NCBI RefSeq assembly: GCF_004331685.1
Contig: NZ_SJSM01000018.1
Location: 48,412 to 112,411, forward strand
Direction of reading: 5' to 3'
Source of the DNA: Pedobacter hiemivivus
GTDB lineage: Bacteria > Bacteroidota > Bacteroidia > Sphingobacteriales > Sphingobacteriaceae
DNA: 64,000 nucleotides
Below the pieces are notes generated by a model. That model ran no database searches. It saw nothing but the letters and a program-made list of their open reading frames with translations, and was not told the origin of the DNA. This document shows positions 51,638 through 61,774 of this stretch, in pieces (position 1 is the stretch's first letter; each line of letters opens with the position of its first letter). The translations under genes and the position numbers were made by a program.

Positions 51638-54600
51638 ATGAACATTAGAGAAGAATTAGAAAAACGGATCCTAATTATTGATGGTGCGATGGGCACTATG
51701 ATACAGCGATACGTTTTGACTGAAGAAGATTTTAGAGGCGAGCGCTTCAAAAATCACCCATGTGATGTAAAAGGGAACAACGACTTACTAAACTTAACCC
51801 GTCCCGACATCATTAAAGCGATACATACCGAATACCTAAAGGCCGGTACTGATATCATTGAGACCAACACTTTTAGCACACAGCGTATTTCACTGGCTGA
51901 TTACCAGATGGAAGAGCTGGATTATGAGATGAGCTTTGAAGGCGCTAAAATTGCTAAAGAAGCGGCAAATGAATTTATGGCGGCCAACCCCGACCGTAAA
52001 TGTTTTGTTGCCGGGGCTGTAGGGCCAACCAACAGAACCTTGTCTATCTCTCCAGATGTAAATGATCCTGGTTTTAGGGCCATTACCTTCGATGAGCTGG
52101 TTGATGCTTATGATCAGCAGGTTCGCGGATTGGTTGATGGAGGCGCGGATCTACTGTTAATTGAAACCATTTTTGATACTTTAAATGCCAAAGCTGCCAT
52201 ATCTTCTATTAAAAAGTATGAGACAGAAATTGGCCGTAAAATAGAGATCATGATCTCAGGCACGATTACCGACGCCTCGGGAAGAACTTTAAGCGGACAA
52301 ACCGCTGAAGCATTCCTAAATTCGGTGATCCACGCAAACCCATTAAGCATCGGGTTTAACTGTGCATTGGGGGCTAAAGACATGAGACCGCACATTGAAG
52401 AACTTTCGGCAAAAGCCCCTTGTTACGTTTCGGCTTATCCAAATGCAGGGTTGCCAAACGAGTTTGGTGCCTACGATGAAATGCCGCACGAAACGGCTCA
52501 TCTGGTAGGAGATTTTATCCAGCATGGCTTTGTGAACATAGTTGGCGGCTGCTGTGGTACTACTCCAGATCATATCGGATGTATTGCTGCGAAAGCAAAA
52601 AATGTAGCCCCTCGTAAAATCCCACATATTAAACCTTATATGCGTTTAAGTGGATTGGAGCCGGTTACCATTACACCTGAAAGCATTTTCGTAAACATTG
52701 GTGAGCGTACCAACATTACCGGATCGCCAAAATTCTCTAAACTAATTCTGGGTGGAGATTTTGAAGCGGCCTTAACCGTTGCCCGTCAACAGGTTGAAGG
52801 TGGAGCACAGGTAATAGATGTGAACATGGATGAGGGGATGATCGATTCGGAAGCTTCGATGACGAAATTCCTGAACCTGATTGCTTCTGAACCTGACATT
52901 TCTAAACTACCAATCATGGTCGATTCTTCGAAATGGACTGTAATTGAGGCTGGATTAAAATGCTTGCAGGGAAAAGGAATTGTAAACTCGATCTCGCTTA
53001 AAGAAGGAGAAGAGAAATTTAAAGAGAGTGCCCGCAAAATTATGACTTACGGTGCTGCCGTAGTAGTAATGGCTTTTGATGAGCAGGGACAGGCTGATAA
53101 TTTTGAAAGAAGAAAAGAGATCTGTAAAAGATCATACGATATTTTAGTAGATGAAATCGGCTTTCCACCACAAGACATTATTTTTGATCCAAACATCCTA
53201 ACGGTTGCGACCGGTCTGGAGGAACACAATAACTATGCGGTAGATTTTATAAATGCTACCCGTTGGATTAAAGAAAACCTGCCTTACGCAAAAGTGAGTG
53301 GTGGGGTATCCAATATATCTTTCTCTTTTAGAGGAAATAATACCGTTAGAGAGGCGATGCACTCTGCATTTTTATACCACGCCATTCAGGCTGGGCTGGA
53401 TATGGGAATTGTGAATGCCGGAATGCTAGAGGTTTATCAGGAGATTCCACCTGAGCTGCTTGTACTGGTTGAAGATGTTTTGTTGAACCGTAGGGATGAC
53501 GCTACAGAAAGATTGGTTGAATTTGCAGACACTATCAAATCGAAAGGAAAAGAGATCGTAAGAGATGAAGAATGGCGTAAAAATCCAGTTGAAGAAAGAC
53601 TTTCTCATGCTTTAGTTAAAGGGATCATTGAGTATCTGGACGACGATGTGGAAGAAGCGCGTCAGAAATATCCAAGGCCAATTCAAGTAATTGAAGGTCC
53701 TTTGATGGATGGAATGAACATTGTGGGTGACCTTTTTGGTGCCGGAAAAATGTTCTTACCACAGGTTGTAAAATCTGCCCGTGTAATGAAAAAAGCAGTG
53801 GCTTATTTACTGCCTTTTATTGAGCAGGAGAAATTAGACAATCCTGATCAGGACCAGAACTCATCTGCAGGCCGGATATTAATGGCCACCGTAAAAGGTG
53901 ATGTACATGACATCGGAAAAAACATTGTAGGTGTTGTTTTAGCTTGCAACAACTTCGAAATTGTAGATATGGGTGTAATGGTGCCTGCACAGGATATCAT
54001 TAAAAAAGCCAAAGAAATAAATGCTGATATTATTGGTCTAAGCGGCTTAATCACCCCTTCATTGGATGAGATGGTTCATTTTGCCAAAGAAATGGAACGT
54101 GAAGGTTTTACCATTCCATTGATGATTGGTGGCGCGACAACTTCCCGGATCCATGCAGCCGTAAAGGTGGCACCAAACTATTCTGGTCCGGCGATACATG
54201 TTTTAGATGCTTCGAGAAGTGTAACTGTTGCTAGTACATTGATGAATAAAGACACCAGAGATGAATATATCTCTGGTATCAGGGCTGAGTATGATAAAGC
54301 ACGTGAAGCACATTTAAACAAGCGATCTGACAAACGTTTTAAAACCATTGAAGAAGCACGTAAGGATAACTTTAAAATAGATCCGGCACTAGTGGCCCCT
54401 GCTCCTAAATTTACAGGAACCCAGGTATTTGAAAATTATCCTTTAGAAGAACTGGTACCATACATTGACTGGACGCCATTTTTCCAAACCTGGGAACTTC
54501 GCGGAAGCTACCCTAGGATACTGGAAGATAAAATTGTAGGTGATGAGGCCAAGAAATTATTTGCTGATGCACAGGCCTTGTTAAAAAGAATTGTTGATGA

Positions 54601-55297
54601 GAAATTGTTAACTGCAAAAGCAGTAATTGGTTTCTGGCCAGCAAATGCTGTGGGTGACGATATTGTATTGGATGTTGAAGGTAAAGAGGTGGTGATCCAT
54701 ACTTTACGCCAGCAGGCAGAAAAAACCGCCAATCAGCCTTACTATGCACTTTCGGATTTTGTGGCCCAAAAAGAGATAGGTGTACCTGATTATTTCGGCG
54801 GCTTTGCCTTAACAACCGGCATAGGTTGTGATGAGCTGGTTGCTGAATTTGAAGCTGCTTATGATGATTACAACAGTATTATGGCTAAAGCATTGGCCGA
54901 TAGGTTGGCAGAAGCATTTGCGGAAAGAATGCATGAACTGGTGAGAAAAGATTATTGGGGATATGCCAAGGATGAGACTTTAGATAACGAGGCGCTGATA
55001 AAAGAAGAATATTCAGGTATTCGTCCGGCGCCAGGTTACCCTGCTTGTCCGGAACATACCGAAAAAGGTACTTTGTTTGAACTATTGGATGCTGAAGCTA
55101 AAATTGGCCTTCGTTTAACGGAAAGCTATGCCATGTACCCTACTGCAGCAGTAAGCGGGTTTTATTTTGCTCACCCACAATCGAGATATTTTGGATTGGG
55201 TAAAATTACGAAAGACCAGGTTGAAGATTATGCAGTAAGGAAAAACATGCCACTTGAAGAAGTTGAAAGATGGCTGAGTCCTAACCTGGCGTATTAA
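51638..55297 (+). CDS. metH: Cobalamin-dependent methionine synthase
   Basis: 1219 residues, full length. Domains in order: homocysteine methyltransferase (about 1-320; zinc ligands in GFNCALG and GGCCGTTPDH); pterin/methyl-tetrahydrofolate domain (about 350-610, NIGERTNITGSPKFSK); cobalamin-binding cap and Rossmann domains (about 640-880; DVHDIGKNIV carries the cobalt-ligating His, with GLSGLITPSLDEM); and the AdoMet reactivation domain (about 900-1219; RPAPGYPACPEHTEK, ESYAMYPTAAVSGFYF). It makes methionine from homocysteine and 5-methyl-THF. It is controlled by the SAM-I riboswitch and followed by metF, which makes its methyl donor. Confidence 0.98.
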   Translation: MNIREELEKRILIIDGAMGTMIQRYVLTEEDFRGERFKNHPCDVKGNNDLLNLTRPDIIKAIHTEYLKAGTDIIETNTFSTQRISLADYQMEELDYEMSFEGAKIAKEAANEFMAANPDRKCFVAGAVGPTNRTLSISPDVNDPGFRAITFDELVDAYDQQVRGLVDGGADLLLIETIFDTLNAKAAISSIKKYETEIGRKIEIMISGTITDASGRTLSGQTAEAFLNSVIHANPLSIGFNCALGAKDMRPHIEELSAKAPCYVSAYPNAGLPNEFGAYDEMPHETAHLVGDFIQHGFVNIVGGCCGTTPDHIGCIAAKAKNVAPRKIPHIKPYMRLSGLEPVTITPESIFVNIGERTNITGSPKFSKLILGGDFEAALTVARQQVEGGAQVIDVNMDEGMIDSEASMTKFLNLIASEPDISKLPIMVDSSKWTVIEAGLKCLQGKGIVNSISLKEGEEKFKESARKIMTYGAAVVVMAFDEQGQADNFERRKEICKRSYDILVDEIGFPPQDIIFDPNILTVATGLEEHNNYAVDFINATRWIKENLPYAKVSGGVSNISFSFRGNNTVREAMHSAFLYHAIQAGLDMGIVNAGMLEVYQEIPPELLVLVEDVLLNRRDDATERLVEFADTIKSKGKEIVRDEEWRKNPVEERLSHALVKGIIEYLDDDVEEARQKYPRPIQVIEGPLMDGMNIVGDLFGAGKMFLPQVVKSARVMKKAVAYLLPFIEQEKLDNPDQDQNSSAGRILMATVKGDVHDIGKNIVGVVLACNNFEIVDMGVMVPAQDIIKKAKEINADIIGLSGLITPSLDEMVHFAKEMEREGFTIPLMIGGATTSRIHAAVKVAPNYSGPAIHVLDASRSVTVASTLMNKDTRDEYISGIRAEYDKAREAHLNKRSDKRFKTIEEARKDNFKIDPALVAPAPKFTGTQVFENYPLEELVPYIDWTPFFQTWELRGSYPRILEDKIVGDEAKKLFADAQALLKRIVDEKLLTAKAVIGFWPANAVGDDIVLDVEGKEVVIHTLRQQAEKTANQPYYALSDFVAQKEIGVPDYFGGFALTTGIGCDELVAEFEAAYDDYNSIMAKALADRLAEAFAERMHELVRKDYWGYAKDETLDNEALIKEEYSGIRPAPGYPACPEHTEKGTLFELLDAEAKIGLRLTESYAMYPTAAVSGFYFAHPQSRYFGLGKITKDQVEDYAVRKNMPLEEVERWLSPNLAY

Positions 55298-55321
55298 GAG
55301 TCCTTTCCCTTTCTCCTTCGT

Positions 55322-55396
55322 CATGCTGAATTTATTTCAGCATCTCGCAAGAGAAAGATAAGTAGCTACTGAGAGATGCTGAAATGAATCAGTATG
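55322..55396. repeat. REP-like palindromic intergenic element
   Basis: CATGCTGAATTTATTTCAGC...TC (55322-55346) is mirrored by GAGATGCTGAAATGAATC...TATG (55373-55396) with a few mismatches, leaving a 26-bp loop. Elements with the GAGATGCTGAAA core look like dispersed palindromes of this phylum. I see only one copy here. It lies between metH and metF. Confidence 0.6.
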
Positions 55397-55436
55397 TGAT
55401 GAACCACAAAAACACTAGACATAACCAAGGAAACTA

Positions 55437-56393
55437 ATGAAAATTATAGATCATATAAATAATGCCAAGGGTAAAACCTTATTCTCATTTGAATTATTAC
55501 CGCCTATTAAAGGACAAAGTATCAAAGGAATATTTGACGCGATAGATCCTTTAATGGAATTTAACCCTCCTTTTATTGATGTAACCTATCTACGCGAGGA
55601 CTATATTTATAAACAACATGCAAATGGTTTATTGGAAAAAGTGGCTTACCGCAAACGTCCAAGCACAGTAGCAACCTGTGCTGCCATTATGAATAAGTAT
55701 AAAGTTGATGCTGTGCCTCATTTAATTTGTGGCGGTTTTACCAAAGATGAAACAGAAAATGCTTTGATCGACCTTCAGTTTTTGGGTATCGACAATGTAT
55801 TGGTATTAAGAGGTGATGCGCGTAAAAGTGACAATGCCTTTATTCCTACACCTAACGGTCATGCTTACGCTTCGGAACTACTCCAACATGTGGCAGATAT
55901 GAATAAAGGTAAGTACTTGCATGATGATATGGAAAGTGCAGAAAAAACAGATTTTTGTATCGGTGTGGCTGGCTACCCTGAAAAGCATTTTGAATCGCCT
56001 AACCTGGATACAGATTTCAAATGGCTGAAGCACAAAGTAGACACTGGTGCTGACTTTATTGTAACCCAGATGTTCTTCGACAATAATAAATATCAGGAAT
56101 TTGTTGATAAATGCAGGGCTAATGGAATTAATGTACCTATCATTCCGGGATTAAAACCAATTACCAGCAGTAAACAGTTGATCAGTTTACCTAAAATATT
56201 TCATCTGGACATTCCTTTGGAATTGAGTGAAGCTGTACAAGCTTGCAAATCAGAAAAAGAGGTAAAAGAAGTGGGTATTGAGTGGATGATTAACCAATGT
56301 AATGAACTTAAGGCAATGGGCGCACCGGTATTGCATTTCTACACAATGGGGAATCCTGAGCCTACAAAAAGAATTGCACGCGCAGTCTTTTAA
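55437..56393 (+). CDS. metF: 5,10-methylenetetrahydrofolate reductase
   Basis: 318 residues, a TIM barrel with bound FAD. Motifs: FSFELLPPIKG with the catalytic Glu (about 20), FIDVTYLRED, PHLICGGFTKDE, NVLVLRGDAR, FCIGVAGYPEKH, DFIVTQMFFDN and PIIPGLKPITS. It makes 5-methyl-THF for MetH and lies 139 bp downstream, probably under the same riboswitch control if read through. The C-terminus (HFYTMGNPEPTKRI) is conserved. Confidence 0.97.
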   Translation: MKIIDHINNAKGKTLFSFELLPPIKGQSIKGIFDAIDPLMEFNPPFIDVTYLREDYIYKQHANGLLEKVAYRKRPSTVATCAAIMNKYKVDAVPHLICGGFTKDETENALIDLQFLGIDNVLVLRGDARKSDNAFIPTPNGHAYASELLQHVADMNKGKYLHDDMESAEKTDFCIGVAGYPEKHFESPNLDTDFKWLKHKVDTGADFIVTQMFFDNNKYQEFVDKCRANGINVPIIPGLKPITSSKQLISLPKIFHLDIPLELSEAVQACKSEKEVKEVGIEWMINQCNELKAMGAPVLHFYTMGNPEPTKRIARAVF

Positions 56394-56416
56394 ATTATAT
56401 ACAAAAACAGTGTATA

Positions 56417-56454
56417 CTATTATCCTGAGTTTCTGAACCAATTCAGGATGATAG
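56417..56454 (+). terminator. Terminator-like hairpin after metF
   Basis: A 12-bp stem, CTATTATCCTGA / TCAGGATGATAG with one G:T pair and a 14-base loop, lies 23 bp past the metF stop. Only three T residues follow, so efficiency is uncertain. Confidence 0.6.
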
Positions 56455-56537
56455 TTTCGCTGGAGCCTATAAAAAAGCCTTTCCCTGTTTTTTGGAATAC
56501 TCTTTGTATATTCACATAACGTAAAACTTATTTTTAT

Positions 56538-56972
56538 ATGAAAAGGCTGATGCTATTTACAGTTGTGATTGCGAGTTCTCTAGTGTCCTGCACGACCATG
56601 AAGTCCGGAACTATAGGCAATGGTGGATTATCTCAATTGGGCGGCACCTGGGAGCTTAATTACATATCAGGACCAAGAATAGCGTTTAATGGGCTGTACC
56701 CAGGTAAAAAACCGATCATTAAGTTTGACATTGCCGAGAAAAGATTTAGCGGCAACACCAGTTGTAATTCTTTCTCTGGACAACTGATAGCGGACGATGC
56801 TACAATCAACTTCACAAAACCCTTTATGATGACAAAAATGGCCTGCCCCGGTGAGGGAGAGACCACTTTTGTAGAAATGCTTAAAAAAGCAAGTAATTAT
56901 ACGATAACCAGCGACAGTACCCTGAATTTTATGATGGGTGATATTGCCATTATGCGTTTTAGTAAGAAGTAA
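56538..56972 (+). CDS. META domain (HslJ-like) lipoprotein
   Basis: 144 residues. The lipobox is near SLVSC, with Cys at about 18. The META domain follows: LGGTWELNYISGP, KPIIKFDIAEKRFSGNTSCNSFSG and ITSDSTLNFMMGDIAIMRF. Family members such as HslJ are outer-membrane or periplasmic proteins linked to stress and motility, with no known catalysis. Its 3' end overlaps the convergent thrC by 14 bp. Confidence 0.9.
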   Translation: MKRLMLFTVVIASSLVSCTTMKSGTIGNGGLSQLGGTWELNYISGPRIAFNGLYPGKKPIIKFDIAEKRFSGNTSCNSFSGQLIADDATINFTKPFMMTKMACPGEGETTFVEMLKKASNYTITSDSTLNFMMGDIAIMRFSKK

Positions 56973-58269
56973 TTAGGTAATTTTTAAAAGATTCAAACGC
57001 AGTATCCATAGCTGTAGCATGTTTTTGCTTTGCAGCCAGACTTTTTACTTGTTCAGGAATCTCAATCTTAGCTTTCATCTCTTCAGGAAAAACATCCGGA
57101 AACTTACATGCATGTGCGGTAGATAGGAAAACGCCTGCAAAATCTTTATCGCCTGTTTCCTTTCTGTATTCCTGTAAAGCCTTCCAGGCAATTGCCGTGT
57201 GTGGACATGCGATATAATCAAAATCATTGTATATGGTTTTCATTCCTTTCAACGTTTCTTCGTCCGTATAACGATAGCTTTTCAATACTTGCTGTAAGGC
57301 TGATTTATCATTTTGAAACATATCCATGATTCTTACCCAGTTACTTGGCGCACCTACGTCCATTGCATTGGCGTAAGTTTGCACCGATGGGCGAGTTTCA
57401 TATATACCTGTCTCCAGAAAACGTGGAACGGTATCGTTTACATTCGTTGCCGCTATAAATTGCTTTACAGGCAAGCCCATTTTATAGGCCAATAAACCAG
57501 CAGCGATATTCCCAAAATTTCCACTTGGCACCACAAATACAACCTCTTTTTTACCTTGCTTTTTCAATTGAGCATAGGCATTGAAATAATAGAATGTTTG
57601 CGGGATCAACCTGGAAATGTTAATGGAATTTGCCGAAGTCAAACGGAACTTACTATTGAGTTCATCATCAGCAAAAGCTTGCTTTACGAGTGCCTGACAA
57701 TCGTCAAAAGTTCCATCTACTTCAACAGCATGGATATTCTGACCATTGGTACAAAGCTGTAATTCTTGTATATCACTCACCTTTCCTTTAGGGTAAAGGA
57801 TGGTTACGCGGGTGTTTGGCACACCTAAAAAACCTAGCGCTACGGCACCGCCGGTATCCCCGGAAGTAGCCACCAATACATCAAGCGTTTTCTCGTTATC
57901 TTTTAAAAAATAAGCCATGATCCGGCTCATAAATCTTGCACCAAAATCTTTAAAGGCCAACGAAGGGCCATGAAAAAGCTCCAAAACATATTCATTGTCG
58001 GCCAGCTTTACTACTGGAGCATCAAAATTAATTGCATCATCAATGATATTTTTAAGGTCTTTGGCTGGTATAGCATCTTGCAATAAAGTTGAGGCCACTT
58101 TAAAAGCAATTTCAGGTAAACTGAATTGATCGATTGTATCGATAAATTCCTGATCCAATTGCGGAATATGCATAGGCATGTACAGACCTTTGTCTGCCGG
58201 CATGCTGTTAAATACCGCGGTAGGGAAATCAACACTTAAGTTATGGTTGTTGGTACTATATAATTTCAT
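56959..58269 (-). CDS. thrC: Threonine synthase
   Basis: 436 residues, a PLP enzyme converting O-phosphohomoserine to threonine. The PLP Lys lies in HGPSLAFKDFGARFM (about 105-119), and glycine-rich phosphate binding in ATSGDTGGAVALGF and VPSGNFGNIAAGLLA. The start ELYSTNNHNLSVDFPTAVFN-like segment is typical of the long bacterial form. It is the last gene of the thrA-thrB-thrC operon, 16 bp after thrB. Confidence 0.97.
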   Translation of the reverse strand: MKLYSTNNHNLSVDFPTAVFNSMPADKGLYMPMHIPQLDQEFIDTIDQFSLPEIAFKVASTLLQDAIPAKDLKNIIDDAINFDAPVVKLADNEYVLELFHGPSLAFKDFGARFMSRIMAYFLKDNEKTLDVLVATSGDTGGAVALGFLGVPNTRVTILYPKGKVSDIQELQLCTNGQNIHAVEVDGTFDDCQALVKQAFADDELNSKFRLTSANSINISRLIPQTFYYFNAYAQLKKQGKKEVVFVVPSGNFGNIAAGLLAYKMGLPVKQFIAATNVNDTVPRFLETGIYETRPSVQTYANAMDVGAPSNWVRIMDMFQNDKSALQQVLKSYRYTDEETLKGMKTIYNDFDYIACPHTAIAWKALQEYRKETGDKDFAGVFLSTAHACKFPDVFPEEMKAKIEIPEQVKSLAAKQKHATAMDTAFESFKNYLITSY

Positions 58270-58285
58270 TTTGTTCTTCCTTCTA

Positions 58286-59221
58286 TTAATCTAAAATTAC
58301 CGGTCCTTTTTTATTTACTTCAGAAACAAAGGCCAGGCTATTAATGGCAATGTTTTTTAAATGATGCTGTAACTTTTGAGTAATCCGATTCGCTGTTTCT
58401 GCATCTTTTGTAAGTGCAAATACAGATGGTCCTGAACCAGAAATACCAAAACCGATAGCTCCACTTTCCATAGCCAAGGCCCTAAGTATTTCGAAATCAG
58501 GGATCAAAATAGAACGGGTTGGCTCTACCAATATATCAGTCATGCTACGCCCAATCAGATCGTAATCATTCATAAACAATCCGCTTACCAATCCGGCAAC
58601 ATTACCCCATTGCGTTACTGCATCTTTTAAGTATACCTTTGAACGGATCATCTGACGGGCATCTTTAGTAGGCACATCTACCTCAGGATATACAATTGCA
58701 GCATGCAGATCCTGTGGGAAAGGCAGACTAATGATATCCAACGGGCTGTAACTTCTGATCAACACAAAACCACCCAATAAGGCCGGAGCCACATTATCGG
58801 CATGTCCGTATCCACAAGCCAGCTCCTCCCCTTTCATTGCAAAAGGAACAAGCTCTCTATTCGTCAACTGATTATCAAACAAAGTATTGATGGCAAAAAG
58901 ACCGGCGACTGTACTAGCGGAGCTTGAACCCAACCCACTACCTATCGGCATTTTTTTATGCAGCTCTATCTCGATACCTGCATCGGGCCTACCAATATGT
59001 TCCAGGTATTGCTTTGCAATGGCACTAACGGTATTCTTGTCAGGATTTAAAGGCAACCGGCCTTCGTCACCGGTAATTTTTAAAAGCGACACTCCCGGTT
59101 TATCTGTCAAACGCATGATCACCTCATCACCTGGCTCGTTTACCGCAAAGCCAAGGACATCAAATCCACATACTACATTGGCCACAGTGGCCGGGGCAAA
59201 AACTTTTACTGATTTTCTCAT
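58286..59221 (-). CDS. thrB: Homoserine kinase
   Basis: 311 residues, a GHMP kinase that phosphorylates homoserine. Motifs: FAPATVANVVCGFDVLGFAV at the N-terminus, the ATP-binding P-PIGSGLGSSSASTVAGLFA (about 90-108), and GFGISGSGPSVFAL near the C-terminus. It starts 6 bp after thrA and is followed 16 bp later by thrC, so the three enzymes of threonine synthesis are made from one message. Confidence 0.97.
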   Translation of the reverse strand: MRKSVKVFAPATVANVVCGFDVLGFAVNEPGDEVIMRLTDKPGVSLLKITGDEGRLPLNPDKNTVSAIAKQYLEHIGRPDAGIEIELHKKMPIGSGLGSSSASTVAGLFAINTLFDNQLTNRELVPFAMKGEELACGYGHADNVAPALLGGFVLIRSYSPLDIISLPFPQDLHAAIVYPEVDVPTKDARQMIRSKVYLKDAVTQWGNVAGLVSGLFMNDYDLIGRSMTDILVEPTRSILIPDFEILRALAMESGAIGFGISGSGPSVFALTKDAETANRITQKLQHHLKNIAINSLAFVSEVNKKGPVILD

Positions 59222-59227
59222 AACCTA

Positions 59228-61675
59228 TTATCTTTTACCCACGTTTATAATGTCTGCAAATACACCAGCGGCTGTTACTTCAGCACCTGCACCTGGACCT
59301 TTAACTACTAATGGACGTTCTTTATATCGATCGGTAATGAATGAAATGATGTTATCACTGCCCGAAAGCATATAGAAGGGATGCGAGTCATCAACCATTT
59401 GAAGGGTGATAGAAACTTTACCATCTTCCAGTTTACCGATATATCTTAATACTTTATTGTTTTTTGCAGCTTCCTGCTTTAAGTTTTCAAAATGCGCGGC
59501 ATTCTTTTCCATTTCTTGATAGAAATCGGCTACGCTATTGGCGGCCAGACAAGCGGCCGGAAGCATACTTTCTATGGCAACATCCTTTTCTTCCAAAGCA
59601 TATCCTGCATCGCGGGCAAGTATTAGCATTTTGCGCATGAAGTCTTTACCGTTCAAATCATCTCTAGGATCAGGCTCTGTATAGCCCAAATCCTGAGCCT
59701 CCTTTACCACCTCATGAAATAACCTGTCGCCTTTAAAATTATTAAAGATGTAAGATATCGTACCCGATAAGATGGCTTCGATACTGGCAATCCTATCGCC
59801 ACTAAGCATTAAATCTTTTAGTGTACGAATAATCGGCAGACCAGCTCCTACGTTAGTCTCGTAATAAAACTCTACCCCATGCTTTCTGGCAGCTTCTTTA
59901 AAAGCTACATATTGATCATACTCCGCCGAGTTCCCGATCTTATTGCAGGTAACCACGGAGATGCTGGATTGCAACACATCCAGATAAAACTGAATGGGGT
60001 TATGACTAGCTGTATTGTCTACAAATACACAATTGGCTAAGTTCATGTTTTTCATCTGTTTGATAAATTCGCCCAAATCAGCTTTGTCCCCCTGCTCTTC
60101 CAACACGTTTTCCCAGGTAGTCAAATCTATACCATCGGGATTCAAATACATTTTGCGGGTATTGCTAACACCCATCACTTTTACCTGAAGATCATTGTTC
60201 TTCGCCAGGAAAGGCATCTGGTTTTGTAATTGCTGGAACAAGGTTTTTCCGATATTACCGGTACCCAGACAAAATATATTCAGTGTTTTTTTAAGGTCTG
60301 AGTAAAAGGCATCATGAACAGCATTTACTGCTTTAGAAAGATCTGCTCTTGATAGAATTACGGAGATATTGTACTCTGAAGAGCCCTGTGCAATGGCTCT
60401 TATGTTTACGCCATTTCGGCCAAGGGCACTAAATAATCTTCCTGAAATCCCAGGTGTACGTTTCATGTTTTCGCCTACAATAGCCAAAATTGAAAGTCCG
60501 TTTTCTACTTCAGGATACTCTAATTTACGGGCCTGAAGCTCCAATTCAAATTCCTTACTAATCAGCGCTAATGCTTTTAAGGCATCTGTCGGTTTAACTG
60601 CAAAAGTAATGCTATGCTCTGATGAGGATTGTGTAATCAGCACGACATTTACCTGCTCTCTGGATAAAAGAGAAAACAACCTTCCGCTAAACCCAGCTTT
60701 GCCCACCATACCACTTCCTGAAAGGTTTAGTATGCTGATTTCATCAATAGAAGAAATTCCTTTTATAGGCAGACTAGAAGCTTGTGCGCCATGTTTGATA
60801 TAAGTACCAGGAAAATCTACGTTGAAAGTATTTTTAATTACAATTGGTATTTTCTTTAAAAACGCTGGAGTCATGGTTGGCGGATAAATCACCTTAGCTC
60901 CGAAATAAGAAAGCTCCATCGCTTCAATATAACTTAACTCGGGTAATGAAAACGCTTTTTTAACAATCCTCGGGTCGGCGGTAAGCATCCCGTCGACATC
61001 TGTCCAGATTTGAATTTCCTCAGCATTTAATGCAGCACCCCAGATAGCAGCAGTATAATCGCTACCACCACGACCTAATGTAGTGACGCGTCCGTCCTCA
61101 TTACTGGAAATAAAACCGGTAACAAAAAGCAATTTATCTTTATTGGACTCATAGAAATCTCTGATCAGCGTTTCGGTAAGCTGCGTATTAACTTTTGCTT
61201 GTCCGAAATTGCCATCTGTTTTGATGAGCTCGGCACCATCTACATAAACTGAATTGGCAAAATACTGACGGGCGATATGACTAACCATCACATTCGAGCA
61301 ACGCTCGCCATAGCTCAAAATCAGATCTTTGGTTTGCAGGCTCAACTCGCGAAGGGTATATACCGATTGCAGGATGTCTTCCAATTCGTTGAAATAGATC
61401 TTTAGTTTAGTCAACACTGGATTTTGTGCCCCTGCAGGCAGCAATGCACGGATCACTTCGAAATGTTTGGTTTCTATCTCCTTAAGTTGATCGGCATAAT
61501 CCGCTCCACTTCTGGCATTTTCTGCCATCAGCAATAGGGTGTTGGTTACGCCCCCCATTGCAGAAAGAACAACAATAGGGTTTTCAACTCCCGTCTCCTT
61601 CTTGAGTATATCCATCAGCGCGCTAATGCTTTGCGCTGAACCGACAGAAGTACCTCCAAATTTTAAAATATTCAT
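59228..61675 (-). CDS. thrA: Bifunctional aspartokinase / homoserine dehydrogenase
   Basis: 815 residues, the size of ThrA. The aspartokinase domain (1-290) has ILKFGGTSVGSAQ, SYGERCSNVMVS and TTLGRGGSDYTAA. Two ACT domains follow (about 310-460; SGSGMVGKAGFSGR, IAQGSSEYNISVIL), giving feedback control, probably by threonine. The homoserine dehydrogenase domain (about 465-815) has the NAD(P) motif GTGNIGKTLF, VVTCNKIGNSA and the catalytic YTEPDPRDDLNGKDFMRK. It catalyses the first and third steps from aspartate. It is the first structural gene after the leader peptide and attenuator. Confidence 0.98.
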   Translation of the reverse strand: MNILKFGGTSVGSAQSISALMDILKKETGVENPIVVLSAMGGVTNTLLLMAENARSGADYADQLKEIETKHFEVIRALLPAGAQNPVLTKLKIYFNELEDILQSVYTLRELSLQTKDLILSYGERCSNVMVSHIARQYFANSVYVDGAELIKTDGNFGQAKVNTQLTETLIRDFYESNKDKLLFVTGFISSNEDGRVTTLGRGGSDYTAAIWGAALNAEEIQIWTDVDGMLTADPRIVKKAFSLPELSYIEAMELSYFGAKVIYPPTMTPAFLKKIPIVIKNTFNVDFPGTYIKHGAQASSLPIKGISSIDEISILNLSGSGMVGKAGFSGRLFSLLSREQVNVVLITQSSSEHSITFAVKPTDALKALALISKEFELELQARKLEYPEVENGLSILAIVGENMKRTPGISGRLFSALGRNGVNIRAIAQGSSEYNISVILSRADLSKAVNAVHDAFYSDLKKTLNIFCLGTGNIGKTLFQQLQNQMPFLAKNNDLQVKVMGVSNTRKMYLNPDGIDLTTWENVLEEQGDKADLGEFIKQMKNMNLANCVFVDNTASHNPIQFYLDVLQSSISVVTCNKIGNSAEYDQYVAFKEAARKHGVEFYYETNVGAGLPIIRTLKDLMLSGDRIASIEAILSGTISYIFNNFKGDRLFHEVVKEAQDLGYTEPDPRDDLNGKDFMRKMLILARDAGYALEEKDVAIESMLPAACLAANSVADFYQEMEKNAAHFENLKQEAAKNNKVLRYIGKLEDGKVSITLQMVDDSHPFYMLSGSDNIISFITDRYKERPLVVKGPGAGAEVTAAGVFADIINVGKR

Positions 61676-61686
61676 AGTTGTTGGTT

Positions 61687-61728
61687 AAAAAAAAAGCGCC
61701 TTCCCGTATTAGAGGAAGGCGCTTTTTT
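61687..61728 (-). terminator. Attenuator terminator of the thr operon
   Basis: A perfect 15-bp stem (arms 61690-61704 and 61714-61728, core GCGCCTTCC / GGAAGGCGC) with a 9-base loop runs on the minus strand into nine T residues, just 12 bp before the thrA ATG. Being inside the leader, it must be regulated. Confidence 0.95.
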
Positions 61729-61774
61729 GTGGTTGTTATATTTTCATTTTCAGCCCACTAGCTTACCTTCCTCC
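61711..61774 (-). promoter_or_regulatory. Antiterminator pairing in the thr leader
   Basis: On the minus-strand RNA, GGAGGAAGG (61774-61766, over leader codons 17-20) can pair with CCTTCCTCT (61719-61711), which includes the 5' arm of the terminator. Eight Watson-Crick pairs plus one G:U result. The pairing is exclusive with the terminator, giving regions 2 and 3 of a classical attenuator. Confidence 0.85.
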
